A stretch of 63,367 bases of DNA from Prasinococcaceae sp. CCMP 1430 (lineage: Eukaryota; Prasinodermophyta; Palmophyllophyceae; Prasinococcales; Prasinococcaceae), in assembly GCA_013416795.1 (NCBI GenBank), contig RQSC01000518.1:1-63367 (forward strand). Reading direction: 5' to 3'. The notes beneath the pieces were generated by a model. That model did no database searches. It was not told the DNA's origin and worked only from the letters and a program-made list of their open reading frames with translations. Of the stretch, positions 1-9,917 are shown piece by piece (positions within the stretch are counted from its first letter, which is position 1; each line of letters starts with the position of its first letter). Position numbers and translations under genes: made by a program.

Positions 1-1263
1 CCCGCGCGCCGTCGCGTGGGGGCGCGCAGGCAGGCAGGGCGGCGGCGCGGCATCCCGCCGCATGCGTTTTGATGGGTTCCCCGGGGCCGGCCGCGCGCGC
101 CCCTGGGGTGGGGGCAAAAGTAGCCGTTGCGCGGCGCAGCAGCCTCGGGACGTGTCGATGGAAGTGGTCCTTTGTTTTTTTTTGTTTAGGTCAAATTGCA
201 ACCGGTTGTTTTGCGGGCCTTTTCCCCTTTCTTTTACGGGCTTGGGCGTCTCTTCCCTGCTCATCATCAGCAGAGTGCACTCCGAGTGAACCCGAACTCT
301 GTCAATCAACGCTGACGCGACAGCTCGAAGCCGAAGCACTCGGAAGCGAGTAGTCTCGCGTGGACCGAGAGTACACTTTCTCGAACAAAACATGGGTACA
401 CACTCCCACGGGCGCCACCAACCACGAGCAGCGGGTTCGGGTGAGGTTCGCGTCCGCGCGCCGCCGGCGGGGCGGTCTCGACCCCTCGATCGATCCATGG
501 GAGGGGATTGTAGAAAGCGCGCGAGGTGATGCGCGCCGATGCGCGCGCGCGGCACCCCGGCTTCGACCCGGATCCCCCAGTTGTGGGCTGTCGCAACAGC
601 TGCACGGCTTCCGGGTTTTGAATGGGCGTTCGATTGACGTGACGCGCGAGGGGATTCCCCGAAGAAAACAGCGCGAGGGCGAAAGCCCCGTCAAATCGAA
701 AAGAGCGTCGACGCCCCGCGGCCTGTCGAAACGGGAGTACGACTGGGGTCTGTCGGATTTGTCAGGGTCATTTCCTGCGCACACACGGGTAGGAAGGGCG
801 GGTTTGAACCGGGTTCGTCCGGGGGACGCGCGAAGCGGGGAAGCGCAGCCTGCGCGCGGGGGAACGCGGAAACGACCGGTATGCCGTACATTTCGCCCGC
901 GCGCGGGCGCGAATTGGCGAGGTAATCCTGATGCGATCCGGCTTCGCGGCGGCGGATTTCGCGCGGGGGCGTCGGCGCTTGCGCGAGGCGCGACGTAGCT
1001 GTTGCCGCTGGGCGGTGCGCGCGCGCGGTGCCCCCGCGCGTCCCCCAGGGCGCACCTCCAGCGTAATTGGGGGCGTGGTGGGGGTGCGGGTGGGTGGGTG
1101 TTGGGCGCGGCCTGCAGCGCCAGCAAGGCGGGCGCGGGCGCGGGCGAGGTCGCCTGTGCTCGCGGGCGCCGGGAAAGCGCGAGGCGCGCCTCGCTTCGCT
1201 CGCGCCGCGCAGAGACACGCGCGCCGCCGCGCTCGCTCTCGGTAGAGCGCGCCCGCGGCAACA
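1..1263. other. No recognised gene; GC-rich leader of the NEK-like gene
   Basis: Long open frames occur on both strands here, but their translations are Arg/Ala/Pro-rich low-complexity sequence with no recognisable domain, as expected by chance at this GC content. The stretch 160-300 is relatively T-rich. The last few hundred bases are presumably promoter and 5' untranslated region of the kinase gene starting at 1264. I see no RNA gene. Confidence 0.5.
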
Positions 1264-3822
1264 ATGGGCATGGAGAAGTACGTCGTCGACCGGCGCATCG
1301 GCGTCGGCTCGTACGGGAGCGCGTACCTCGTGCGCCTGCGCGCGGACAAGCAGCGCTGCCTGGTGCTCAAGAAGATACGGCTGGACAACGTCGGCGCGAA
1401 GGAGCGGCGCGCCGCGCACGCCGAGGCCAAGCTACTGCAACGCTTCGACCACCCGTTCGTCCTCGGCTACGTCGACAGCTTCTCGCACAAGGGCCACCTG
1501 TGCATCGTGACGGACTACTGCGAGGCGGGCGACCTCTACTGCCGCCTCAAGAGCTCCAAGAGCTACTGGCGCGAGGACGCCATCCTTGACATGTTCGCGC
1601 AGATCTGCCTCGCGCTGGACTACGTGCACGACCAGAAGGTACTGCACCGCGACTTGAAGACGCAGAACGTCTTCCTGCATCGAAACGGGACCATCAAGCT
1701 GGGCGACTTCGGCATCGCCCGCCAGATGGACGCGCCTATGGATATGGCGATGACGGTCATCGGCACGCCTTACTACATGTCACCCGAGCTCATGGAGGGT
1801 AAGGCCTACGGCTACAAGAGCGACGTGTGGGCGCTGGGCTGCGTGCTGTACGAGCTGGCCACCCTCAAGCACGCCTTCGATGCAAACGACATGAACGGGC
1901 TGGTGATGAAGATCGTGCGCGGGCGCGTGCTGCCGGTGCCCATGCACTATTCGCCCGAGCTGCGCGCGCTCATCTGCAAGCTGCTCTCCAAGCGCTCCGC
2001 CGACCGGCCCACGGTCAAGCGGGTGCTTGAGACGCCCGTGCTCGCCAAGCACGTCGCCAAACACAGGGCGGCGGTGCTCGCGCGCTTGCAGCAGGTCCAG
2101 GTGGAGAAGGGCGCGCCGCCTGCGGCCGCGGCGCCCGCCGCGGGCGCTGCGAGCGCGGCAGGCGGCGTCGTGGCAAAGGGACGCGCGGACGCGCGCGTGC
2201 GCCTCGAGCGTGACCTTGCGTCGCAGCGCGAAGCGCGCGCGCGCCTCGAGGGCAACATGAACCGTCTCGCGGAGCGCAATCGCAAACAAGCGCCCGTTGG
2301 CGGAAGCAAGGCGCCGGCGGTGGGACCCACGAAGGCCGCCGCCGCGCCTAGCACGCCGGCTAACCTGCAGGACGCCATTCGGCGCAAGGAGCGTGAGCTG
2401 GCGGCCATCTCGTATGAGCGCCGACACATCGTGTCGAGCCGGCGCAGGATAGTCGAGCCAAAGGCGGCCGGCGCTGCCGTTGGCGGTGCCAAGCGCCAGC
2501 TCAGCAACGTCACCAACGCTGGCCGCGCGGGAGAAGCGCCGAACAGAGCATCGTCGCGAATACCGCCGGCGAGAGCCGTCGGTGACGCGGCAGCGCGCGC
2601 GCCCGTGCGCATCATCCCTGTCGGCGCTGCGCAGGTGGCTGCTGGTGGTCAGCGAGCCTCGTTGGAGGACCAGATGGCCGCGCATCGCGAACGACGACGC
2701 GAGCGCGCGCGCAGCTCGCTGAGCCCGCAAGGGAGCTTGCACAGCGGCAGCGACTCCGACCGCTCCATCGGCAGCGGCAGCGGCGGTGCCCTGAGTGACC
2801 GCCATCACGGCGGGGCGCCTGCGCCCAGCGCTCACAGCGATGGCAGCGCGAGCGGCGGCGTTGGCGAGTCGAACGAGGTCAGCTCTGCTTATGTGTCGAG
2901 CGGGGATGGCGAGGCAGGCGAGGGCGGCGGCGCGGCCTCGCACCGCGACAACGTGATGGCCGCGCGGAGGCGTAAGAAGGAGGCGGAGGCTGCCGCGCGT
3001 GAGGCTGAGCTGCTGGCAGCACGGCGATCATATTTCGAGGAGCGTCGTGCCGCGCACGCTCGCAACAACTCCGAGCACTGCGCATCAGAGGGCAACTACG
3101 TTGCCCACAGCCATGGGCTGCGCCCTGCGCACGCCCACGCCCGCGTCCACGCTCACGCGCAGGCACAAGCGCAGGCGCAAGCGCATGGTGGCGCGCAGGG
3201 CCCGTCGCCGGGGGGAATTGACCGCGAGGCCGCTGAGATCGAGATGGTGGCGCTGCAGGCGCAGCATGCGGCCGTCACACAGCGCATCGAGGAGCTTTCA
3301 GAGACGCTCAAGGCGGCTCAGGTCGCTGAGGGCGATGCGAGCACTGGTGGGGCTGTAGGCGCGGCTGGCAGCGGGGATGTGCTGGGGAGCCAGCACACGC
3401 CACCGCCGCAGGCCAATGTGAAGTCGCTCGAGCGGCTCGACACTCCTGCCGCGCGCGAGCTCGAGAGCGAGTTCGACCGCAAGCCGGGCGCCGGTGGCGG
3501 CGCGCAGCAGCGCATTTCGCTGGGCGACGGCATGGGCGCGCAGCGCGTGCAGGCCGTGCGGCAGGTGTGCGAGCATCACCTCGGCGCGCCGCTGCTCTCC
3601 AAGCTAATGGCTTACATGCGTGAGCGCAACCGCCTCATGAAGGATGGGGAGGACGTTGACGACGCGGCCTTCCGAGGGGAGCTGCGCGCGCACCTGGGCG
3701 CGGAGCGCATGCAGTACGTGTCTATGGTTGACCAGCTGATGTATCTGCAGGACAACCACTCGCACGCATCGCACATGCACGCGCACGGCGGGCACGGCCA
3801 GCACGTCGTGGCGGTGGCGTGA
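1264..3822 (+). CDS. NEK (NIMA-related) serine/threonine protein kinase
   Basis: Single-exon gene for about 852 residues. The N-terminal 265 residues form a complete kinase domain: glycine loop GVGSYGSAY, ATP-binding lysine in VLKKIRLD, catalytic loop HRDLKTQN, DFG as GDFGIAR, then GTPYYMSPE. The short, glycine-loop-near-start layout and the NEK-like sequence around DLYCRLK and TLKHAFDAND place it with NEKs, which act in cell-cycle, microtubule and ciliary control. The rest is charged and low complexity: Arg/Glu-rich coiled-coil-like segments, Ser-rich patches, an Ala/His/Gln repeat near residues 620-640 and a His-rich C-terminus. The ATG follows shortly after ORF-poor sequence and the kinase fold starts at once, which supports this start. 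A TGTAA pentamer lies 31 nt after the stop. The particular NEK subtype cannot be assigned. Confidence 0.92.
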   Translation: MGMEKYVVDRRIGVGSYGSAYLVRLRADKQRCLVLKKIRLDNVGAKERRAAHAEAKLLQRFDHPFVLGYVDSFSHKGHLCIVTDYCEAGDLYCRLKSSKSYWREDAILDMFAQICLALDYVHDQKVLHRDLKTQNVFLHRNGTIKLGDFGIARQMDAPMDMAMTVIGTPYYMSPELMEGKAYGYKSDVWALGCVLYELATLKHAFDANDMNGLVMKIVRGRVLPVPMHYSPELRALICKLLSKRSADRPTVKRVLETPVLAKHVAKHRAAVLARLQQVQVEKGAPPAAAAPAAGAASAAGGVVAKGRADARVRLERDLASQREARARLEGNMNRLAERNRKQAPVGGSKAPAVGPTKAAAAPSTPANLQDAIRRKERELAAISYERRHIVSSRRRIVEPKAAGAAVGGAKRQLSNVTNAGRAGEAPNRASSRIPPARAVGDAAARAPVRIIPVGAAQVAAGGQRASLEDQMAAHRERRRERARSSLSPQGSLHSGSDSDRSIGSGSGGALSDRHHGGAPAPSAHSDGSASGGVGESNEVSSAYVSSGDGEAGEGGGAASHRDNVMAARRRKKEAEAAAREAELLAARRSYFEERRAAHARNNSEHCASEGNYVAHSHGLRPAHAHARVHAHAQAQAQAQAHGGAQGPSPGGIDREAAEIEMVALQAQHAAVTQRIEELSETLKAAQVAEGDASTGGAVGAAGSGDVLGSQHTPPPQANVKSLERLDTPAARELESEFDRKPGAGGGAQQRISLGDGMGAQRVQAVRQVCEHHLGAPLLSKLMAYMRERNRLMKDGEDVDDAAFRGELRAHLGAERMQYVSMVDQLMYLQDNHSHASHMHAHGGHGQHVVAVA

Positions 3823-3852
3823 GGCGCGTCGTGCATGCCTTCTCCGACCGTC

Positions 3853-3857
3853 TGTAA
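3853..3857 (+). terminator. Candidate green-algal poly(A) signal TGTAA
   Basis: TGTAA 31 nt beyond the kinase stop codon, the position expected for the UGUAA polyadenylation signal of chlorophyte algae. No transcript data are available to confirm it. Confidence 0.45.
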
Positions 3858-3965
3858 TGCAACGAATTGCCCTCATACGCCTCGCGTGCTCCCATCGGGC
3901 TTTCCTGAAGCGACGCTACGCGCGCGAGCGCACTGCGACAGGCCCACGCGAGCGAAGGCGCCGTC

Positions 3966-4967
3966 TCACACCGCACCAGCGGCGGTTGACTGCCCAGTAG
4001 CCCCTTCAGCACCGCCCAAACAGAACGTGCAGGTCAAATACTTCGTTCGCGCGACGCCCCACCCGTCGAAGGCGATCAGGATCGCCGCCACGCCGTTCAA
4101 CACCGTCGAGGTGATGGCGAAGTAGAAGGAGGTTGAGTACCCGAGCGGCCCCAAGATGCGGAAGGGATAGAGGAAATCGATCCACGAGGTGTCGCTGTTC
4201 GTGTCACTCTGGAAGCCGGCATAAGTACCAAGGGCAATGGCCCCAAACACGGCACAGAAGCCGTTTGTCCCGATCGCGACCCAGCTGCCTACCCCGCAGG
4301 AGTTGCTTCCGTCGTAGTCGAAGAGGACCCACAGGGCTGCGAGCGCGGCCCAGATTCCCAGAACGACATATATGACCACGAAGGCCCGCGCGGCGATAAG
4401 GGTTGACGGTTCGTCGATGCCGCCATACCCGAAGCAGCCCCCATTGATCGCTGGCTCGGATGCACAGAACGTCCAAAGCCCCCTGTGTGACGCGCTCGCG
4501 CGGGCGCGGGTGTGGGTGAGCGATGGCTGCGGGCGCACGCAAGGGTATTCCACACACGCGCGCAAGAAATATACATCTTCCGAGGAATGCATGCACGATG
4601 CACGCACGCGCGCGCGCGCGCGCGCGCACGGACGCGCGCACGCACCAGTGGAAGTTGCTAATCCAAGATGCACGCGCGCCGCGCCGTGGGGAGTCAGCAC
4701 GCGGCGACATGCGCGCCCGCGCACGCATTCGCACCCATCCGCACACATGCCCGCGACACACATTGCATCGTCCGGCGGGCCGATGATGAGCTCAGCGCTC
4801 GAAACACTCCAGAAAGTCAGAAAGCTGGACGTGAGGATGAGTCCCCACGCGACCCACGCGAAGAAAGCGGCCACGAACGCTGCCGGGCGCTCGCGTATGG
4901 CCGTGAAGAGACCGGGGCCACCGCCGCAGCAGTCGCGCGTGCCCTGAAGCGGGTTGCACGTCACCAT
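3966..4967 (-). CDS. Four-pass membrane protein of unknown function
   Basis: Two exons on the minus strand, proposed as 4967-4735 and 4482-3966. The protein starts MVTCNPLQGTRDCC and has four hydrophobic segments: one after ERPAAF (near residue 35), one at AFVVIYVVLGIWAALAALWV, one around GFCAVFGAIALGTYAGF, and one at STSFYFAITSTVLNGVAAIL. Two Cys-containing stretches in the extracellular or lumenal loop after the first segment recall claudin/PMP22-type four-pass proteins, but no signature motif is certain. The acceptor CACAG at 4487-4483 is clear. The donor (GTGCGA at 4734) was chosen because it keeps frame and adds no odd residues, but two other GTG donors nearby would also fit. The intron carries a CG-alternating tract. 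It diverges from the oxygenase gene at 5411. Confidence 0.6.
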   Translation of the reverse strand: MVTCNPLQGTRDCCGGGPGLFTAIRERPAAFVAAFFAWVAWGLILTSSFLTFWSVSSAELIIGPPDDAMCVAGMCADGCECVRGRACRRVLTPHGAARVHLGLATSTGACARPCARARARVRASCMHSSEDVYFLRACVEYPCVRPQPSLTHTRARASASHRGLWTFCASEPAINGGCFGYGGIDEPSTLIAARAFVVIYVVLGIWAALAALWVLFDYDGSNSCGVGSWVAIGTNGFCAVFGAIALGTYAGFQSDTNSDTSWIDFLYPFRILGPLGYSTSFYFAITSTVLNGVAAILIAFDGWGVARTKYLTCTFCLGGAEGATGQSTAAGAV

Positions 4968-5291
4968 CGTGCGCGCACCGTAAGGCGCAGTCGCCGTCAG
5001 TTCGACCGAGCGGCGCGCACGCGGTCCGAGGGGGCAGGGAGGGGAGGTCGAAGGCTGCAAGGAGCTGCGGTGCTGTGCTTCGACCCTTGGGCGCGGCCAG
5101 CGTGCGCGTGCTGTGGCGCGCCGCGCGATACGGGCACCATGCGACCCCACCCACCCGGCACACATAACGAACGATGACACCAACTGGCGGAAGAAATCGG
5201 ACAAATTGTTTCCCATAAAAAAATAATTGGTATCGTTGGTGAGCTGGCGGCGGCTGCGTGCTGGAGCTGCTAGCTGCAGCCGCGCGCGCGG

Positions 5292-5331
<40 letters not shown>

Positions 5332-5410
5332 AGGGCACACCGCGTGCAGGGGCACGGCGCCGGTGCCGCGCGCACTGGCGCCACGCCCCCCGACGCAGCA
5401 CCGCGCGGGC
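4968..5410. promoter_or_regulatory. Divergent intergenic region with a G-run
   Basis: About 440 bp between two divergent genes. It holds an A/T-rich patch at 5213-5235 and the 38-G run at 5293-5330. It probably contains both promoters. No specific factor site can be named. Confidence 0.4.
5293..5330 (+). repeat. Homopolymer of 38 guanines
   Basis: Uninterrupted G tract upstream of the prolyl hydroxylase-like gene. It could fold as a G-quadruplex and its length is likely uncertain in the assembly. If translated it would encode poly-Gly, so the true start is placed downstream of it. Confidence 0.95.
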
Positions 5411-6829
5411 ATGTGCATGGCCGCGGCGCCCGCCCCCGCGCTGGCGTTCGACGCGGGCCCGACGCGGGACGATGTGGTCGTGCGGCTGGGTGGGCGGGAG
5501 CGGCAACGCGGAAACAGCGGTGTCGCGGTGCTCGACCTGAGGATGGGCAGCGGCGGTGAGAGTGGAGACGGTTGCGAAGGTGGCGAGAGCGGCAGCATGG
5601 CGGGCGCTGCCACTGGCGCGCATGCCTACGCGCCGCTCGATGCGGAGGACGGGGACTGTGTCGCGGTCGCACGTGAGGGTACCGACGGCGCGTGCATCGA
5701 CCGGGCGCTCGCGGCCGGGAAGAGTGTGCTTCTGCGTGGCGACGGCAGCGGCAGCGCAGCTGCTGTCGCACTCGCCGTCGCTCTGCTGCGGCTGTGTCGC
5801 TTGGAGCCGGCCTGCAAAGAGGACGCTCACGCTGGCGAGCCATCGCGCACCCAGCCGCTCGCGGACGCGCTCGGCGCGCTGCCGGCGGGCACTCGCTGGC
5901 CGTGCGCGCGCTTCATCTCCCAACTCGTCGCATGCGAAGTGCGAGTGCGTGGCGGCACGCCCAGCGACTTTCGTGGCGTGGCAGGCGCAAGGGAGTGGCA
6001 GTATGTGTGGTTGCCTCCTTCGGAAACGCTCCGCAGCGAGGATCGTGGACGCGAGCTGCAACGTCTGCTCGCGCTGCTCGGCGCTCGCGAGGCCGGCGAG
6101 CGCGCACGCATGCTGGCCTGCCATGGCTCATTGATACTGTTCGTGCCGCAGCTGCGCACGACGCCGCGCTTGTCGCTGGCGGAGAACCTCATCTCTGCTG
6201 TGGACGCGCAGGCGGTGATTGAGCTGGCGACGCCTACGCTTCACCCGTCGCGCGTCGTCACGAAAAGGCAGACCGGTGAGCAGCGTGTCCGTAGCCGGCA
6301 GCAGTTGCTGCACGATGCCGCCGAGAGTGTGCCGGGGCGCACCTCGCACAGCTGCAAGGTGTCGCCGCACGCACACCCGGCGCTGAGAGCGTTGGTGCAG
6401 CGCGTCTCCTTCCTGCTCGGCCTCACACCCGCGCACGCCGAACCCGTCCAGGTGCTGCGCTACTTGCCCGGGGAACAATACAAGCCCCACTACGACTACT
6501 TTGACCCGGCCGGCGCCGCATACGCCGACGCCATGTCAGCGGGCGGGCGCGGCCAACGCGTAGCAACCGCCTTTGTGTACCTTACGACTCTCCCCAACGG
6601 CGCGGGCGGCACCACAACATTCCATCGGAGTCATCCGCCGGTCTCTGTGCCTCCGAAGCTCGGCCGGGGGGCGCTATGGCGAAACGTGCTCGACTGCGGC
6701 GCGCCCGATGAAAATAGTCTCCACAGTGGCGACCGCGTCAACGGCGGGCCAGGCACTGAGAAGTGGGCCGTCAACATCTTCTTCAGGGAACGTCCCCGGC
6801 CTGGCGGACGGGCCGCTGCGGCGCCATGA
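5411..6829 (+). CDS. Prolyl 4-hydroxylase-like 2OG-Fe(II) dioxygenase
   Basis: Single-exon gene, about 472 residues from the ATG at 5411 (MCMAAAPAPAL). Upstream in-frame codons pass through the poly-G run, so an earlier start is unlikely. The C-terminal 210 residues match the prolyl 4-hydroxylase alpha-subunit fold: VLRYLPGEQYKPHYDYFD carries the H-x-D iron ligands (HYD). The distal histidine is in SLHSGDRV and the 2-oxoglutarate-binding lysine in TEKWAVNIFF. The preceding RTSHSCKVSP and the ALRALVQRV region are typical of the family. The N-terminal 230 residues match nothing I recognise. No clear signal peptide is visible, although plant and algal P4Hs normally act in the secretory pathway on hydroxyproline-rich glycoproteins. 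Function is therefore assigned to the family, not to a substrate. Confidence 0.85.
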   Translation: MCMAAAPAPALAFDAGPTRDDVVVRLGGRERQRGNSGVAVLDLRMGSGGESGDGCEGGESGSMAGAATGAHAYAPLDAEDGDCVAVAREGTDGACIDRALAAGKSVLLRGDGSGSAAAVALAVALLRLCRLEPACKEDAHAGEPSRTQPLADALGALPAGTRWPCARFISQLVACEVRVRGGTPSDFRGVAGAREWQYVWLPPSETLRSEDRGRELQRLLALLGAREAGERARMLACHGSLILFVPQLRTTPRLSLAENLISAVDAQAVIELATPTLHPSRVVTKRQTGEQRVRSRQQLLHDAAESVPGRTSHSCKVSPHAHPALRALVQRVSFLLGLTPAHAEPVQVLRYLPGEQYKPHYDYFDPAGAAYADAMSAGGRGQRVATAFVYLTTLPNGAGGTTTFHRSHPPVSVPPKLGRGALWRNVLDCGAPDENSLHSGDRVNGGPGTEKWAVNIFFRERPRPGGRAAAAP

Positions 6830-6913
6830 GAGCATCCCCGTGGCTCGCGGCGCGCGCGCACGGCCGAACGCCATCGTGCACCTCCGTTGTCAAGTATGTA
6901 CTTTACGCATGAC

Positions 6914-8875
6914 TCAGACATCGTCTCCGTCCCACTTGCGCTGCGCCTCGTACCTCCCACCTGGCGCGTTCGTTCGTATGACGTCCGCGTGAGCGTCGAT
7001 CTCTTGGTAGAGCCATACCTGCTCCTTGGCGTACTTGTTGCCAGGCTCGAGCTCGAGGCTGCGCTTGTAGTCGCGCAGGGCGTCCTCGGGCATGCCTAGC
7101 CCCTCGAAGGCCTTCGCGCGCCTAAAGAGCGCCTTGACGGCGATCTTGTCTGCCCTGCCTGAACGTAGCACATCGTTGCAGTCAGCGCGCGCCTCGGCCC
7201 AGCGCCGTCTCTTCAGCCAACACGCCGCGCGGTTGCACAGATACACCGCGCGGGCACCGCCGCCGCCGCACTCGGGGTCGTCATGGTCGTCCCCGTCTGG
7301 TCCGAGCAATCGCAACGCGCGCGTGTATGAATCGGTGGCAGCTCGGTATGCGCCTCGCCGGAAGTGCTCATTGCCCTCGTTGCGCGCGCACCGAGCGTCA
7401 AGGACATTGTCCTGCGCGATGGTGAACGCGCTGGCTGCCGCGCGGCGTCCATCGGTGCGCTCCTTGCACATCTGCACATCCTTGAGCAGCGCTGGCGCTT
7501 CCTTGAGCGTCGTGAAGTCCCTTCTGAGCACTACGGCAGGCTCGCCCTCCAAGTGCCTGCGGTGCCACCACCAGCCTGCGGGTACGAGCAGAACCTCACC
7601 CGGTACGAGGGTAGCAATGCAGGGAGTTGCCGCGCGCGCACGGGGGTACGCCGACCAATCGGGCTGCGATGGGTCGAATCCGCTCACATCGCTCTCCACG
7701 GCGCCGCCACCTATAAGATCCGCCTCCAGTGGTGCGTACATCACGTATTGGGTGCTTCCTCGAAGCTGCGCGTGCCAAGAATGCATCAGTCCTCCGCGCG
7801 TGCGCCCGAGTGCGCGTTGTGCACCCGGCGGGCCGACGCTCAGACTATGGCACCCGACCCCCGGAGTAAGTGTGCGCTCGGGCAAGAGACTCAGCCCTGC
7901 TATGTGTGCCCGTAGCTCGGACGCGGCGGCCTCGTCTGCCACCAACTCCTCCGCCGTACTCCGAGCCGGTGGACCGCCTCTGCCGCTGCCGCCGTCGTGC
8001 CCGCCCAGCGAGTCCGTGGCCTCCCCCCTCGCACCAAAGAGGCGCCACTCGTCCAGCTGAAAGGGCTTGCGACGGCCGCCCCCCCTGCGCTCGTAGCGCT
8101 CGATCATTGCAGCGGAAGCGTGGCCAGCGACGCTCTTGAACGATGCATACGCGATGAGGTCGGCGAGCGGCAGGACTAGCGCCTGCGCGCGCGTGTGGGG
8201 TGCGAGTGGCTCGGGCGACGCGGCGGCTGCACGCGGTGGGCACACGTCGCGGCATGCGACGCGCTGGGCGCCAACGACGCCAGACATGAAGTACTTTGCA
8301 TCCCTGCGGAAGCGCGTGCGCGTGTCAGGCACGGAATTGGCGTGAGATGCTGCTGACAGCAGCACACGCAAAGATGCCTGCACCCTCACTGCCCGCCAGT
8401 GGCGGGCACGGGCTCTTGGCGCGACACACCAGCTGAACGGAGCGTCCCAGTGTCCGCAGCCCGCTTTCCCCCTGAGCACAAGCGGGGTGCGCGGCACGCG
8501 CTTATCTCCGCCGACCGCCTCCTCCTGGTCAACGTTTGCTGCTGCGAGCATCGTCGCGATGAGCGCGGGGTCTGCGTCGGCCGGAGCGACGGGTGCCGGC
8601 GATGCACCGGGCAGCATCGAAGGCTCCTGCTGCGCCCAGCGCAGATCCACCGACCGTCTCTCGGGGCAGCCACGGCCCTCGCTGTCGCCCGCGTGCTTTC
8701 CCTGCACCCCGCCGCCGGCACGTGCCTCGCCGCACATGCGCCCCTGGCGCGCGATCCGCTCAACGCATCGTGCCGAGCACACATGGTACGCATTGGCGGC
8801 GTTCGGGCACCCGGGCACGCTGGTGCCCGCGCCGCCGCCTGGCGCGGCGGGCGCCGCGCTCGCGACGCCTGCCAT
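6914..8875 (-). CDS. Cupin/JmjC-like protein with C-terminal TPR repeats
   Basis: One open frame of 653 codons with ATG at 8875. Near residue 22 there is a small Cys/His motif, CPNAANAYHVCSARC. The middle (about residues 140-440) resembles cupin-8/JmjC proteins: DAKYFMSG and LVLPLADLIAYASFKS, then MHSWHAQLRGS and the late strand GEVLLVPAGWWWHRR. Residues 500-620 form three TPR units, recognisable from NEGNEHFRRGAYRAATDSY, LCNRAACWLKRRRWAEA and ALFRRAKAFEGLG. The H-x-D iron motif expected in JmjC enzymes reads H-S-W here, so catalysis is doubtful. An undetected intron around residues 145-195 is possible because that stretch is unusually Arg/Ala-rich. Its stop lies 85 bp from the convergent hydroxylase stop. 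Confidence 0.7.
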   Translation of the reverse strand: MAGVASAAPAAPGGGAGTSVPGCPNAANAYHVCSARCVERIARQGRMCGEARAGGGVQGKHAGDSEGRGCPERRSVDLRWAQQEPSMLPGASPAPVAPADADPALIATMLAAANVDQEEAVGGDKRVPRTPLVLRGKAGCGHWDAPFSWCVAPRARARHWRAVRVQASLRVLLSAASHANSVPDTRTRFRRDAKYFMSGVVGAQRVACRDVCPPRAAAASPEPLAPHTRAQALVLPLADLIAYASFKSVAGHASAAMIERYERRGGGRRKPFQLDEWRLFGARGEATDSLGGHDGGSGRGGPPARSTAEELVADEAAASELRAHIAGLSLLPERTLTPGVGCHSLSVGPPGAQRALGRTRGGLMHSWHAQLRGSTQYVMYAPLEADLIGGGAVESDVSGFDPSQPDWSAYPRARAATPCIATLVPGEVLLVPAGWWWHRRHLEGEPAVVLRRDFTTLKEAPALLKDVQMCKERTDGRRAAASAFTIAQDNVLDARCARNEGNEHFRRGAYRAATDSYTRALRLLGPDGDDHDDPECGGGGARAVYLCNRAACWLKRRRWAEARADCNDVLRSGRADKIAVKALFRRAKAFEGLGMPEDALRDYKRSLELEPGNKYAKEQVWLYQEIDAHADVIRTNAPGGRYEAQRKWDGDDV

Positions 8876-9184
8876 GGCGCCCGACGCGAGGGAAGTGTGG
8901 TGATGTGGTCGAGGTGGGGTCTCACGCTCAGGTCAGCGCGCGCCTCCTCGATCTTCCCTCCCCTCACCCCCACCGCCGCGCGCGCCAGCGAGCGCACCGC
9001 CGTGCGCGCGCTCTGGCTCGCGCGCGCCACTTGGGGCGCCCCTTCGCGCGCGCGCGGGCGCGCACCGCCCACCGCAAATGGTTTGGGTTACGTTACGAAA
9101 ATCTTCAAGTTTTCGTAACCCGCCAAGCCAGCCAGACCCCAGCGGGCGCGAACGAGGCGCGAGGGGGAACGCGGCGCGCGCGCG

Positions 9185-9185
<1 letters not shown>

Positions 9186-9220
<35 letters not shown>
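9186..9220 (+). repeat. (AG)n microsatellite
   Basis: About 17 AG units in a row, flanked by CG-rich sequence. Confidence 0.95.
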
Positions 9221-9223
<3 letters not shown>

Positions 9224-9444
9224 AGGCGCACTACTGCCTGTGGGTGTGTACCGGAGCTGTTTCTCGCACCTCACGTGACCATGCGTGCGTGTGTCGAATG
9301 CGGCGACGCGCCCGGGGAGGCGCAGGGGGGCGCGGGACTGAGGCGCAAGCGCATGCGCATCCGCACGGCGCGCGCATGCGCGGGCGCGCACGCGCAGTGG
9401 CGCCGCGCTCGAACACACGCGACCGCGCACATGCGCGCGCGCGT

Positions 9445-9445
<1 letters not shown>

Positions 9446-9482
<37 letters not shown>

Positions 9483-9556
9483 GCACGTACACACGCACAC
9501 ACACACACGCACACACGCACGCACGCACGCATGCACGCACGCACGCACGCACGCAC
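9446..9556 (+). repeat. (CA)n microsatellite grading into (ACGC)n
   Basis: A perfect CA run over about 33 bp followed by imperfect CA/CG tetranucleotide repeats. Such alternating purine-pyrimidine tracts can adopt Z-DNA and are length-variable. Confidence 0.92.
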
Positions 9557-9917
9557 AGGCGCTCGCGCGCCACACACACGAGCGCTGCAGCGTCCACGCG
9601 TGCGCGCGGAAGTCGCATTTCGATCAGCGAGAAATTGCTTCAATTATATATCATATTAAGTTGAATGACGGAACCATTTTCGGCCACGGCCGCCGCAAAG
9701 CCGCCGCGCGCGCCGGCGGCTGGCGGGCGCACCCGCGCGCGGAGCGCGGGCGCGCAGGCGCACGCGTGGGCGCGGCGCGCCACACGCCGCTCTGCGCGGC
9801 GCAGAGGCCCGGACCCGCTCACCCGCGCGTGCGTGGCGGGGACAGCCGCGACGGCGGTGGCTGCGGCGGCGGTGGAGGAGTGCGCAGCGGCAGTGGCTGC
9901 ACTCGCGCACTCTCGGC

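Larger units (their letters stand above)
8876..9917. other. Repeat-rich divergent intergenic region
   Basis: It holds an (AG)n block at 9186-9220, a long (CA)n block at 9446-9478 followed by degenerate ACGC repeats to about 9556, and a short A/T patch at 9630-9662. Predicted translations are low-complexity shadows. It probably includes the promoters of the JmjC-TPR and EF-hand genes. Confidence 0.6.

Noticed and set aside
302..1430. Long open frames on both strands upstream of the NEK-like gene
   Set aside because: They are Arg/Ala/Pro-rich, overlap each other in several frames and have no domain; typical chance frames at this GC content.
4523..4947. Arg/His-rich open frames across the CG/CA-rich intron
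   Set aside because: They lie in the intron of the four-pass membrane gene and consist of simple repeats.
9247..9664. His/Thr and Val/Cys-rich open frames
   Set aside because: Direct translation of the CA/GT microsatellite in several frames, not coding.
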